This document shows positions 7,859 to 15,034 of a stretch of DNA of 64,000 nt, piece after piece. A model generated the notes under the pieces. It searched no databases, was not told the DNA's origin, and worked only from the letters and a program-made list of their open reading frames with translations. The stretch covers positions 1 to 64,000 of the forward strand of contig NZ_QMHQ01000005.1 of assembly GCF_003313325.1 (NCBI RefSeq). Direction: 5' to 3'. The translations under genes were made by a program, and so were the position numbers. This DNA is from Pedobacter namyangjuensis. GTDB lineage: Bacteria; Bacteroidota; Bacteroidia; Sphingobacteriales; Sphingobacteriaceae. Within the stretch, counting starts at the first letter, position 1, and every line of letters begins with the position of its first letter.

Positions 7859-9106
7859 TTAATTCTTGGCTAATATTTTAGAGATGTTAGATCTGTAAGC
7901 TCGCAAGGCCGGAATTATAGAAGCAAATATACCAATAGCTAGGCCAGCAAGCAACAAGTACAATTCGCTATTTAAGAAAATCCGTCCGGTAAGCTTAGCT
8001 TGGCTACTTTCTTGGTAATGTCCAATTATTTCCATGGCAAAATGTCCTAGCACTAATCCAACTATCGTACCAGCAATGGTTAAAAGTAATCCTTCTAATA
8101 TTACTATAAAAAACAATTTGGTTCTAGATGCACCTAAGGTTCTCATAATCGCCAAATCATAACTTCTTTCCTTTAACGAATTATAAAGGTTTACAAATAC
8201 ACTAATAGCGGCAATTAGCATAATTAATACAGCAAACCACTGCAATGTGTCTACGCCAACGCCAATTAGCGAGAACAACCTCGTACTCTCCATAGCTGGT
8301 GAAGCAGATTGCAGGCTTGTCATTTGGTTTACCATACGTGGAAACATTGCTACAGACATTGGCGAACGATATTGGATCAACAATGCGGTAATTTCCTTAC
8401 CTTCCAAAGATTCCGCTTCTTCCGCATGTTCATCGTCTGTGTGTACGTGCCCAGGTTCTCCGTGTGCCACAGCTGCTGCTTCATGCTCGCCTTCATCGTG
8501 CATTTTCCATATGCTGGCAACATTGGTAAGTATAAGGTTATCGGTAACATTTTGTTGAGGCGCTAAAATACCTACCACCTTGTATGCATGGTGATCGTGT
8601 ACATCTTTAACTTCTGTTAACCCATGCGCACCAAAAAAGGTATCGCCAACTTTTAGATTTTGCTCTTTAGCTACAGTTGCACCAATAGTTGCCTCAAAAT
8701 TTGCGCTCCAAAATTTTCCACTTTGTGTTTTTAAACCATAAAGACTTACAAAATTGCTATCTGTACCCACAATTCGTACGCCATTATAATTGTCGCCTAA
8801 CGCTAAAGGTGTGGCACGTTTAACAAACGGACTTCTAGAAAGCTCGTTTGCTTCTTTCAATGGAATATTCCCGGTAGGAAAATCGATGTAGTAAATGCTG
8901 CTTAAAATTAACTGTAACGGACTTCCTTTTGCACCTACAACTAAATCAATATCTTTCGAGTTGTTGTTTAGTTTTTCTTCAATTTGCGTAGATGCTAAAA
9001 GTAAAATTGTTAAAATGCCCGTTCCGAATGCGATAAGCATAATATTTAACCAAGCAGATAATGGTTTAGACCACAAACTTTTCCAACTTATTTTTAATGG
9101 GCTCAT
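7859..9106 (-). CDS. FtsX/MacB-type ABC transporter permease with His-rich periplasmic loop
   Basis: A 415-aa permease of the FtsX/MacB superfamily: one membrane segment near the N-terminus (about 18-40), a large periplasmic domain, and three C-terminal segments (about 285-305, 332-352, 375-398). The periplasmic domain carries a His/Asp/Glu-rich insertion (about residues 202-231, including HGEPGHVHTDDEH) and a second cluster HDHH near 170-173, as expected for zinc binding. These permeases usually act mechanically on extracytoplasmic partners or extrude substrate from the periplasm, not import. It overlaps the ATPase gene by four bases (ATGA), so the pair is translationally coupled. Confidence 0.88.
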   Translation of the reverse strand: MSPLKISWKSLWSKPLSAWLNIMLIAFGTGILTILLLASTQIEEKLNNNSKDIDLVVGAKGSPLQLILSSIYYIDFPTGNIPLKEANELSRSPFVKRATPLALGDNYNGVRIVGTDSNFVSLYGLKTQSGKFWSANFEATIGATVAKEQNLKVGDTFFGAHGLTEVKDVHDHHAYKVVGILAPQQNVTDNLILTNVASIWKMHDEGEHEAAAVAHGEPGHVHTDDEHAEEAESLEGKEITALLIQYRSPMSVAMFPRMVNQMTSLQSASPAMESTRLFSLIGVGVDTLQWFAVLIMLIAAISVFVNLYNSLKERSYDLAIMRTLGASRTKLFFIVILEGLLLTIAGTIVGLVLGHFAMEIIGHYQESSQAKLTGRIFLNSELYLLLAGLAIGIFASIIPALRAYRSNISKILAKN

Positions 9107-9732
9107 GCTAAACTATAGGTATTTGTAAATGCGTCTTTAACTCTTTTGTCGTGTGTAGCAACTACCAAAGTTGCGTTGTTTAGTGCAGATTGTTGCATTA
9201 GCAATGCTAAAACGGCTTCTGCATTTTTGTCGTCTAAACTAGAGGTAGGTTCGTCGGCAATTAACAAAGCAGGCTTGTTAATTACTGCTCTGGCAATAGA
9301 AACCCTTTGCAGCTGACCTTGGCTTAACTCGTTAGGGTAAGCATTTTTCTTGCTTAAAATATCTAAAGACTCTAAAACTTCATCAATGCGTTTTTTATCC
9401 TCTGGAAGTTTAGCAAAACTTTGTGCCAACAAGAGGTTTTCAGTTATGGTTAAACTTTTGATTAAATGCGGTCTTTGAAAAATTATTCCAATTTTACGAC
9501 CTCTAAATTGGTCGAGTTCTTTTGAAGATAAGTTATAAATTGAAGTGCTGTCGATATTTACTTCGCCTTGCGCAGGTTTTAAAATGCCTGTTAGTATATG
9601 TAACAAAGTAGTTTTACCGCTTCCAGATTCGCCTAGAAGCAACCATTGCTCGCCGTCTTTAATGTCCCAATCTTTAAAGCTTAGCTGTTGTTGGCCATTA
9701 TAGTTATGTTTTACAGATTTTATAGCAATCAT
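9103..9732 (-). CDS. LolD/MacB-type ABC transporter ATPase
   Basis: A 209-aa single-domain ATPase energising the FtsX-type permease encoded next. Visible motifs: Walker A GESGSGKTT (34-42), the Q-loop in IIFQRPHL, signature LSQGQ (136-140), Walker B LLIADEP (156-162) and the switch histidine in VATHD. The first helix after Walker A and the short length match the MacB/LolD class. Its ATG overlaps the stop of the 44-aa peptide gene upstream (ATGA) and its end overlaps the permease start by four bases, so the three are coupled. Expression is probably controlled from the zinc-type operator at 9889-9905. Confidence 0.92.
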   Translation of the reverse strand: MIAIKSVKHNYNGQQQLSFKDWDIKDGEQWLLLGESGSGKTTLLHILTGILKPAQGEVNIDSTSIYNLSSKELDQFRGRKIGIIFQRPHLIKSLTITENLLLAQSFAKLPEDKKRIDEVLESLDILSKKNAYPNELSQGQLQRVSIARAVINKPALLIADEPTSSLDDKNAEAVLALLMQQSALNNATLVVATHDKRVKDAFTNTYSLA

Positions 9733-9863
9733 TTTTTAATTCTGCTTTTTAAATAGTTTATGTAAATTTCTTTAGCATTAAGTTCTTGGTGCTTATGGTC
9801 ACAACCATTGTTTAATGTGCATATAGCCAAAACTGCACACAGCAATCCTAATTTTTTTACCAT
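9729..9863 (-). CDS. Small exported/lipoprotein-like peptide (44 aa), first gene of the zinc operon
   Basis: The peptide begins MVKKLGLLCAVLAICTLNNG and continues CDHKHQELNAKEIY: a basic start, a hydrophobic core and Cys21 followed by Asp-His-Lys-His. It reads as a signal peptide with an imperfect lipobox (NNG-C) and a short charged mature part with possible metal ligands. Its TGA overlaps the ATPase ATG (ATGA), the same coupling used by the next two genes, and its ATG lies 26 bases from the operator palindrome and 13 from the -7 element. That context makes a real gene likely despite its size. I know no named family. A role in periplasmic zinc capture is a guess. Confidence 0.62.
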   Translation of the reverse strand: MVKKLGLLCAVLAICTLNNGCDHKHQELNAKEIYINYLKSRIKK

Positions 9864-9876
9864 TTCAATCGTTTTA

Positions 9877-9905
9877 CAAATTTAAGATATGCAATTGTAT
9901 TGCAT
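9877..9905 (-). promoter_or_regulatory. Zinc-type promoter/operator of the ABC-DUF3299-Fur operon
   Basis: On the minus strand TAAATTTG (9884-9877) is an exact -7 element. Five bases upstream is the palindrome ATGCAAT-TGT-ATTGCAT (9889-9905), core TGCAA-N5-TTGCA. A repressor there would cover the space between -33 and -7. The same core recurs at 10364-10378 before the MerC-like gene and was not noticed elsewhere in the window. Confidence 0.65.
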
Positions 9906-9944
9906 TAATTATCGTGTAAAGTATTTGCTACCACTAGCTAATTT

Positions 9945-10349
9945 CTAAGCTTTTTCAGCATTAGTAGGGTGCGAGTGGTTGCATTTCTTCATTAATTTCC
10001 AATTTACGAAATGGCTAAACGCAATGGTAAAACCGCCCAAAGGGATTAAAATAAATTCTATTTCATGGAATAGAAAATGTCCAGAAAAAATAAAAGCAAA
10101 ACCTGTTGCTAAAAGCGTAATTGGTAGAACATTTTTGTGCTTGGGATAGGATTTGAATAGGGAGTAACATCCCAAAATCAACGAAATAAATATCATTACT
10201 ATTTCTACCCAGCTATTGGCCAGAAATTCTAAGCCAATTAATGGTAGCAATGTAAGCACAAATGGAAGCGCTGCGCAGTGGATAGCGCAAGAAATTGAGG
10301 CAAGCATTCCGAGTTGGTCTGCATTAAAACGACGAGTTAAAGTTTTCAT
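9945..10349 (-). CDS. MerC-domain membrane protein
   Basis: A 134-aa four-helix membrane protein of the MerC family. Helix 1 carries the family's metal-binding C21-x2-H-C25 pair (SCAIHCAALPF), three more hydrophobic helices follow, and the tail ends KKCNHSHP with further ligands. MerC proteins move mercuric or other soft metal ions across the inner membrane; beside a Fur-type regulator and a zinc-type operator, zinc is more plausible here than mercury. A longer frame starts at 10379, but that ATG lies inside the operator palindrome; the ATG at 10349 sits four bases after an exact TATATTTG. With that geometry the mRNA may be leaderless. Confidence 0.82.
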   Translation of the reverse strand: MKTLTRRFNADQLGMLASISCAIHCAALPFVLTLLPLIGLEFLANSWVEIVMIFISLILGCYSLFKSYPKHKNVLPITLLATGFAFIFSGHFLFHEIEFILIPLGGFTIAFSHFVNWKLMKKCNHSHPTNAEKA

Positions 10350-10353
10350 GTTA

Positions 10354-10380
10354 CAAATATAAATGCAATTATGTTGCATT
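10354..10380 (-). promoter_or_regulatory. Promoter/operator of the MerC-like gene
   Basis: TATATTTG (10361-10354, minus strand) is an exact -7 element four bases before the ATG. Two bases upstream is the perfect 7-5-7 palindrome AATGCAA-TTATG-TTGCATT (10362-10380), with the same TGCAA-N5-TTGCA core as the operator at 9889-9905. Confidence 0.65.
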
Positions 10381-10403
10381 TAAAAATTTATTTGTTATTT
10401 TTG
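10374..10403 (+). promoter_or_regulatory. Plus-strand promoter overlapping the MerC operator
   Basis: TTG (10374-10376), 19 bases, then TATTTTTG (10396-10403) matches the Bacteroidota TTG-N17-23-TAnnTTTG pattern. The -33 part lies inside the right arm of the operator palindrome, so one bound repressor could shut this promoter and the MerC promoter together. The tmRNA promoter in this window has nearly the same spacing (20). Confidence 0.5.
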
Positions 10404-10407
10404 AGTC

Positions 10408-10471
10408 ATCGTTATTTTTAATTAAAGCATTTGCAACAGTTTTTCATCAGGCTGTTGCAGTGCTTTTTTTT
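10408..10471 (+). ncRNA. Candidate small RNA (about 64 nt) or attenuated leader
   Basis: The promoter at 10374-10403 would start transcription near 10408. A strong intrinsic terminator follows: AAAGCATTTGCAACAG (10424-10439) pairs with CTGTTGCAGTGCTTT (10452-10466; one bulge) and ends in eight T. There is no room for a protein, and the only upstream plus-strand gene ends at 6626, so the terminator must serve this short transcript or attenuate the 84-aa gene at 10500. The hairpin loop and 5' tail would be the free regions of an sRNA. Confidence 0.45.
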
Positions 10472-10499
10472 GTCTATATTCGTTTATAAATAATGACAT

Positions 10500-10754
10500 A
10501 TGGAAATTAAGTTTCTTTTTTTAATGTTTTTCGCGATTTTATTAATTGGTTATTATTTGTACACGTTGTATAAAACACTGCAGTACAAACGGAAGTACGA
10601 TAAATCCGCAGATGCGCAGGATTTGTATTTGCGAACACAATCATTTCATCTCTTGTTTTTTGGCAAACTTTTTAAGAGTGATGAAAAATCAAAATACAAG
10701 ATTTTGAAGAACGAAGGAGAAAAAGATGAACATAAAAAAAGCCTTGATTCGTAA
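10500..10754 (+). CDS. Small membrane-anchored hypothetical protein (84 aa)
   Basis: One hydrophobic helix (about residues 3-24) is followed by a basic, then highly charged cytoplasmic tail rich in Lys, Asp and Glu. I do not recognise the family. The stop codon lies within the loop of the terminator at 10738-10767, so the end of the coding frame folds into the hairpin. A candidate sRNA or attenuator lies just upstream. Clean start, transmembrane profile and a private terminator argue for a real gene. Confidence 0.62.
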   Translation: MEIKFLFLMFFAILLIGYYLYTLYKTLQYKRKYDKSADAQDLYLRTQSFHLLFFGKLFKSDEKSKYKILKNEGEKDEHKKSLDS

Positions 10755-10767
10755 AAATCAAGGCTTT
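10738..10767. terminator. Bidirectional terminator
   Basis: AAAGCCTTGATT and AATCAAGGCTTT form a perfect 12-bp stem, with A-run before and T-run after, so it works for both the 84-aa gene (plus) and the ABC-F gene (minus). Confidence 0.9.
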
Positions 10768-10785
10768 TTTCTTTTTGGTTGTTAC

Positions 10786-12408
10786 CTATTTATACATTTC
10801 TGCTCTTAGTTTGGCCACATCTTCATTATTAATGTAGTCATCGTAAGTCATCATTCTATCAATACTTCCTTTTGGCGTAATTTCTATAATTCTTGTAGCT
10901 ACAGATTCTGTTAAAGCATGATCTCGAGAAGTAAATAACATTGTTCCTCTAAAATCCTTCATGCCGTTGTTTAAAGCCGTAATAGATTCCAAATCCAAGT
11001 GGTTGGTAGGTTCGTCGAACATTAAAAAGTTAGCATGTTGTAACATCATTCTTGAGAACATACAACGCATTTTTTCACCTCCAGAAAGGACTTTTACATT
11101 CTTTAAAACTTCTTCGCCAGAAAACAACATTCTGCCTAAAAAGCTACGCACAAATTGCTCGTCGGCATCAGTACCAGAATATTCGCGTAACCAATCTACC
11201 AAGTTCTCGTCTTTACCAGCAAAATATTCGGTGTTATCATTTGGGATGTCAGCAGGGCTAATGGTTACACCGAATTTAAATTCGCCTGTAAAATCTTTAT
11301 CTCTTCCAGTAAGTACGTCGTAAAATGCTGCGGTTGCTAAACTGTTTTGCGAGAGAATAGCAATTTTGTCGCCTTTGTTGACCATAAAGTCAACATCTTT
11401 AAATAAAACTTCGCCATTAGCGGTTTTACTCAATTTTTCTACCTGTAAAATCTGGTCGCCAGCTTCTCTGCCTAAGTTGTTAAACAAAATAGCCGGGTAT
11501 TTACGGCTAGATGCCTTAATTTCGGTGATATCTATTTTATCTAAAGCTTTTTTACGTGAAGTTGCCTGTTTAGATTTAGAAGCATTTGCACTAAAACGTC
11601 TAATAAATTCTTGTAGTTCCTTAACTTTTTCTTCTGTCTTTTTATTTTGGTCGCTACGCTGTTTTAATGCCAATTGGCTACTCTCGTACCAGAATGTATA
11701 ATTACCGGTATAAATATTCATTTTGCTAAAATCGATATCCACGATGTGCGTACAAACCGCATCTAAAAAGTGCCTGTCATGACTAACTACCAAAACCGTA
11801 GCTTGGTAATCTGCTAAAAAGTTCTCTAGCCAAGCAATCGTATCAATGTCCAAATCGTTGGTAGGCTCATCTAATAGTAAAATATCCGGATTACCGAACA
11901 AAGCTTGCGCTAATAAAACACGAACCTTTTGGTTACCGTCTAATTCCTTTAGCTGTTTGTAATGATGCTCTTCTTTGATGCCTAAATTACTTAACAAAGT
12001 AGCCGCATTGCTTTCCATATTCCATCCATCTTTCTCCGCAAAAAGATTTTCCAATTCGCCAGCACGCTCGCCGTCTTTATCACTAAAATCTTCCTTTAAA
12101 TAAATAGCGTCTTTCTCGATCATAATGTCGTACAATTCCTTGTGTCCCATCATAACGGTTTCAATAGCTGTATTTTCGTCAAATTCGTAGTGGTTTTGTT
12201 TTAACACGGCCATACGTTCGCCCGGTGTAAAAGCCACCGAGCCAGATGTTTGGCTTACCTCGCCACTTAAAATTTTAAGAAAAGTAGATTTACCTGCGCC
12301 ATTGGCACCTATTACACCATAGCAGTTGCCAGAAGTAAATTTTAGGTTAACGTCTTCGAAAAGAGTACGTTTGCCATAACGAAGGGAAAGATTAGAAACT
12401 GAAATCAT
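10786..12408 (-). CDS. ABC-F family ATPase, YbiT-like
   Basis: A 540-aa soluble protein with two ABC domains joined by a charged linker and no membrane segment: the ABC-F class, which binds ribosomes and acts on stalled or antibiotic-blocked translation. Domain 1 is intact: Walker A GANGAGKST (34-42), Walker B LLLDEPTNDLD. Domain 2 keeps signature LSGGEK and LMFDEPTNHLD, but its Walker A site reads ILSQNSLATAAFY with no GKS/T, and its switch is TSRDH. The second site is therefore probably unable to bind ATP normally. A longer frame begins at 12429; I prefer the ATG at 12408 because the ABC domain starts there and TACCTTTG (12434-12427) lies just upstream. Confidence 0.92.
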   Translation of the reverse strand: MISVSNLSLRYGKRTLFEDVNLKFTSGNCYGVIGANGAGKSTFLKILSGEVSQTSGSVAFTPGERMAVLKQNHYEFDENTAIETVMMGHKELYDIMIEKDAIYLKEDFSDKDGERAGELENLFAEKDGWNMESNAATLLSNLGIKEEHHYKQLKELDGNQKVRVLLAQALFGNPDILLLDEPTNDLDIDTIAWLENFLADYQATVLVVSHDRHFLDAVCTHIVDIDFSKMNIYTGNYTFWYESSQLALKQRSDQNKKTEEKVKELQEFIRRFSANASKSKQATSRKKALDKIDITEIKASSRKYPAILFNNLGREAGDQILQVEKLSKTANGEVLFKDVDFMVNKGDKIAILSQNSLATAAFYDVLTGRDKDFTGEFKFGVTISPADIPNDNTEYFAGKDENLVDWLREYSGTDADEQFVRSFLGRMLFSGEEVLKNVKVLSGGEKMRCMFSRMMLQHANFLMFDEPTNHLDLESITALNNGMKDFRGTMLFTSRDHALTESVATRIIEITPKGSIDRMMTYDDYINNEDVAKLRAEMYK

Positions 12409-12426
12409 ATTATTTGTAATAAGGCG

Positions 12427-12434
12427 CAAAGGTA
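12427..12434 (-). promoter_or_regulatory. -7 element of the ABC-F gene
   Basis: TACCTTTG on the minus strand, an exact TAnnTTTG, 18 bases before the chosen ATG. No clear -33 TTTG was found. It overlaps the frame of the alternative start at 12429, which argues against that start. Confidence 0.45.
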
Positions 12435-12564
12435 CGGAAAAAGGTTGAGGGTAGAAAGAATATGCCAGAAAGTATGATGATCGATTAATGTGAAAGAAAA
12501 TTGATTTCGTTTAATAACAACTTAAAGTTGAATGGAGATAGCAGCAAAACAATCAGGCATAAAA

Positions 12565-12587
12565 AAAGGGCGATTAAACCGCCCTTT
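12565..12587 (-). terminator. Terminator of the 234-aa exported protein gene
   Basis: AAAGGGCG pairs with CGCCCTTT around ATTAAAC; the U-run is on the minus strand. Confidence 0.8.
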
Positions 12588-12607
12588 CTCTAAGTTTTGA
12601 GTATTTC

Positions 12608-13312
12608 TTAGTAGTTCCAAACGAAACGTTGTTTTTCTGTACCGTTGTTAGTAAACACAATTTTAGTTGCAACCTTAAATTCTGCTTCTACATCTTTTCC
12701 GTCGTAAGTAGATGGGATCCAATCTATTTTAAAATCCATATCTTTTTCCTTTAACTGATAACTATACCAATTATTTTTATGTTGATAAGTGATTATGTAT
12801 GATACATCGGTTTTAGATTTAACTTTTGCAATAATGTTGATGTCTATTGGCGAATTATAAACTACAATTTCTTTTGGGAATTGAGCTTTCGCTGCTTCTC
12901 CTAATAATGATGAATATTGGTCTATTGAGCAGATAGGTAAAACTACCGATCCATTTTTTGCAGCGTCTGGGTTTTTATCAGTTATTGAAATTTCGGCTTT
13001 TTTTAAAGCTACTGTGTCTAAGGCGATCAGTTTATTTAAATCATAATTGTACCTTAAAAAGGTAGAGCCATCGCTGTTAAAAGCATACCAATTACCTGCC
13101 CTGGTGTTTTCTTTGTAAGTTCCTCTCAGCCAAATTTTTCTGTTTGTGTTTTCAACGAAGTAAGCGCCATCAAGCTTTTTATCGTCATTTACATTGTATG
13201 TTAATCGAGAATTGTCAACTAAGATTTTGGTTTTTTGTACCGGTTTTACATCGCTAAAAACAGATGCGAAAAAAGCACTTGTAATTAACATCGGTAATGC
13301 GAAAGCTTTCAT
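12608..13312 (-). CDS. Exported hypothetical protein with MORN-like start (234 aa)
   Basis: Signal peptide of about 20 residues (ending SVFSD), then a stretch with YwqK/MORN-like phrasing (LDGAYFVENTNRKIWLRGTY, RAGNWYAFNSDGSTFLRYNY, about residues 48-90), where each unit reads gain-of-text plus tryptophan and glycine. The C-terminal 120 residues are beta-rich and unrecognised, ending in RFVWNY with no sorting domain. It probably sits in the periplasm or on the surface. It is a single-gene unit with its own terminator. Confidence 0.75.
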   Translation of the reverse strand: MKAFALPMLITSAFFASVFSDVKPVQKTKILVDNSRLTYNVNDDKKLDGAYFVENTNRKIWLRGTYKENTRAGNWYAFNSDGSTFLRYNYDLNKLIALDTVALKKAEISITDKNPDAAKNGSVVLPICSIDQYSSLLGEAAKAQFPKEIVVYNSPIDINIIAKVKSKTDVSYIITYQHKNNWYSYQLKEKDMDFKIDWIPSTYDGKDVEAEFKVATKIVFTNNGTEKQRFVWNY

Positions 13313-13356
13313 AAGAATTTATATTTTTAAGTTCTCTTAAAGGTAAGAATTAAAAA

Positions 13357-13929
13357 ATGCAGTCGCAAATAAATTTTATAGCTCAATTTGAGTTGGTTAG
13401 ATTATTTGAAAAGCCGTTAACAAAAAAAGAAATAACAGATTTTGCCTTAATGGCAAAAGATGGGAGGATAGATGTAGCTGATCTGTTAACGCTCAATTTT
13501 CATCAAAATGAACAAGTTGCCTTTCGCTCATCTTGGATTTTGGAGAACGTTTTCCTTAGCTATCCATCATTATTTACACCTTACGCATTTATTTTTCTAG
13601 AAAAATTCTCTTTACAGAAAAACCTTTCTTGTTGTAGGAATTATGGCAAAATTTTAGCCTTAATGACAAAGAAAAACGCCTCGAAAGAACTAAAAGAAAT
13701 TATTCAAAATATAGATACCAAACCATTGGTTGAGACAGTTTTTACTTGGTTAATTGATGAAGGAATGCCAGTTGCAGTTAAATCGCATTGTTTAAATATT
13801 TTAGCAAATCTAACCGCAAAACACAGTTGGATAAAAGATGAGCTGTTAGAAACGATGGATTTTTTGGTGGATAAGGAAAGCATCGCATTTTATGCTAAAG
13901 TTAAGCAGATAAGAACGCAATTAAAATAA
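13357..13929 (+). CDS. Hypothetical alpha-helical protein (190 aa), HEAT-like
   Basis: No signal peptide or membrane segment. The sequence reads as stacked amphipathic helix pairs, with segments such as NEQVAFRSSWILENVFLSY and MPVAVKSHCLNILANLTAKH that resemble HEAT/armadillo repeats and suggest a protein-binding scaffold. I do not recognise a named family or catalytic residues. It stands 44 bases from the divergent exported-protein gene and 75 bases before the nitroreductase gene, which has its own promoter. Confidence 0.7.
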   Translation: MQSQINFIAQFELVRLFEKPLTKKEITDFALMAKDGRIDVADLLTLNFHQNEQVAFRSSWILENVFLSYPSLFTPYAFIFLEKFSLQKNLSCCRNYGKILALMTKKNASKELKEIIQNIDTKPLVETVFTWLIDEGMPVAVKSHCLNILANLTAKHSWIKDELLETMDFLVDKESIAFYAKVKQIRTQLK

Positions 13930-13992
13930 AGATACCCGTGCTATACAAAAGCAATAAAATAATTTAAGATTTAAAACCCATGTAAAATCATT

Positions 13993-14000
13993 TACTTTTG
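13993..14000 (+). promoter_or_regulatory. -7 element four bases before the nitroreductase ATG
   Basis: TACTTTTG, exact TAnnTTTG, then four bases and the ATG at 14005. This spacing predicts transcription starting at the start codon. Confidence 0.55.
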
Positions 14001-14004
14001 GTTT

Positions 14005-14580
14005 ATGAACAATGATTTCGAAGTTTTAAAAAAACTAATCCAAAATCGCCGAAGTGTATTTCCGGCCGATTATATTGCAAAGGAAATAGAAGAAGATTTA
14101 ATTGAACAAATATTAGAAAGTGCCAATTATGCGCCTACACATAAATTGACTCAGCCTTGGCGTTTTACAGTTTTAACAGGCAAAGCAAAATCTAAATTGG
14201 GCGTAGCATTAGGAGAAATTTATAAAGCAACTGTTCCTGCAGAAAAATTCCTTCAAAAAAAGTTCGATAGTTTTGCGCAGAAAACAGATCAGGCAGCTTG
14301 TATACTTGCAATAAACATTAAGTTTTCGGGAAAATTGCCAGATTGGGAGGAGATTGCAGCGACAGCCTGTGCAGTTCAGAATATGGCACTAACTGCCGAA
14401 GCCTTAAGTATTGGCGCTTATTGGAGTTCGCCACCTTTAATTAGTGGCTTAGGAGAATTTTTAGGTTTGAAGGAAGATGAGAAATGCTACGGTTTATTTT
14501 ATATGGGCTACCATAATAACGAAGCTGGCACTGCTAACAGAACACCGATGAGTGAGAAAGTAACTTGGATGAGAGATTAA
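14005..14580 (+). CDS. Nitroreductase family FMN enzyme
   Basis: A 191-aa flavoprotein of the nitroreductase superfamily, YdjA/RutE-like subgroup, using NAD(P)H to reduce nitro, quinone or enal-type compounds. Recognisable: RRSVFPADY (N-terminal FMN-phosphate contact Arg), SANYAPTHKLTQPWRF (about 45-60), and the C-terminal AYWSSPPL and FYMGYHNNE. The physiological substrate is unknown. The ATG is four bases after an exact -7 element. The GreA-like gene starts two bases after its stop, so the two form an operon. Confidence 0.88.
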   Translation: MNNDFEVLKKLIQNRRSVFPADYIAKEIEEDLIEQILESANYAPTHKLTQPWRFTVLTGKAKSKLGVALGEIYKATVPAEKFLQKKFDSFAQKTDQAACILAINIKFSGKLPDWEEIAATACAVQNMALTAEALSIGAYWSSPPLISGLGEFLGLKEDEKCYGLFYMGYHNNEAGTANRTPMSEKVTWMRD

Positions 14581-14581
14581 T

Positions 14582-15034
14582 ATGGAAGGCACAAAATTAG
14601 CTTTGTACGAACTTTGTTTAGCCTTTGTAGCTCAACGGATAACGACCGCGAAAACTGCCTTGCAGCAAGCTAGGGAAGCAAGTAATGATGATACGAAAAG
14701 TAGCGCTGGCGATAAATACGAAACTAGCCGTGAGATGGCGCAACAAGACATTGATCGTAACAAAAGGTTATTGATGGATGCTGAAGAAAATCAGCATATG
14801 TTAACTTTGATAAAAGATTTACCCGCAAACGAAATAGCAAGAAATGGCAGTTTGGTTTATACCGATAATGGAAATTTCTATTTAAGTATAAGTGCTGGTT
14901 TACTTAATTTAAAAGGCGAAACTTTTTTTGCGGTTTCTGCGGTTTCGCCGATAGGTAAAATGTTTTTAGGAAAAAAGGCAGGTGAAAACTTCGATTTTAA
15001 CGGAAAAAAGTATCAGCTAAAAGAAGTTATTTAG
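14582..15034 (+). CDS. GreA/GreB-like C-terminal domain protein
   Basis: A 150-aa protein with the layout of a Gre transcript-cleavage factor: an N-terminal helical hairpin (about 1-75, with AGDKYETSREMAQQDI) and a C-terminal domain ending in SPIGKMFLGKKAGENFDFNG, which matches the GreA FKBP-like domain phrase SPIG-x3-LGK-x2-G. The acidic hairpin tip of a true GreA is not obvious, so it may bind RNA polymerase without full cleavage activity. Similar Bacteroidota proteins are, as I recall, often mislabelled 3-oxoacyl-ACP synthase; no ketosynthase features are present. It is co-transcribed with the nitroreductase gene and ends against the convergent deacetylase gene (8-base overlap). Confidence 0.75.
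   Translation: MEGTKLALYELCLAFVAQRITTAKTALQQAREASNDDTKSSAGDKYETSREMAQQDIDRNKRLLMDAEENQHMLTLIKDLPANEIARNGSLVYTDNGNFYLSISAGLLNLKGETFFAVSAVSPIGKMFLGKKAGENFDFNGKKYQLKEVI

Noticed and set aside
10350..10379. Longer start for the MerC-like protein at 10379
   Set aside because: The ATG lies in the operator palindrome and upstream of the -7 element, so it would not be transcribed from it.
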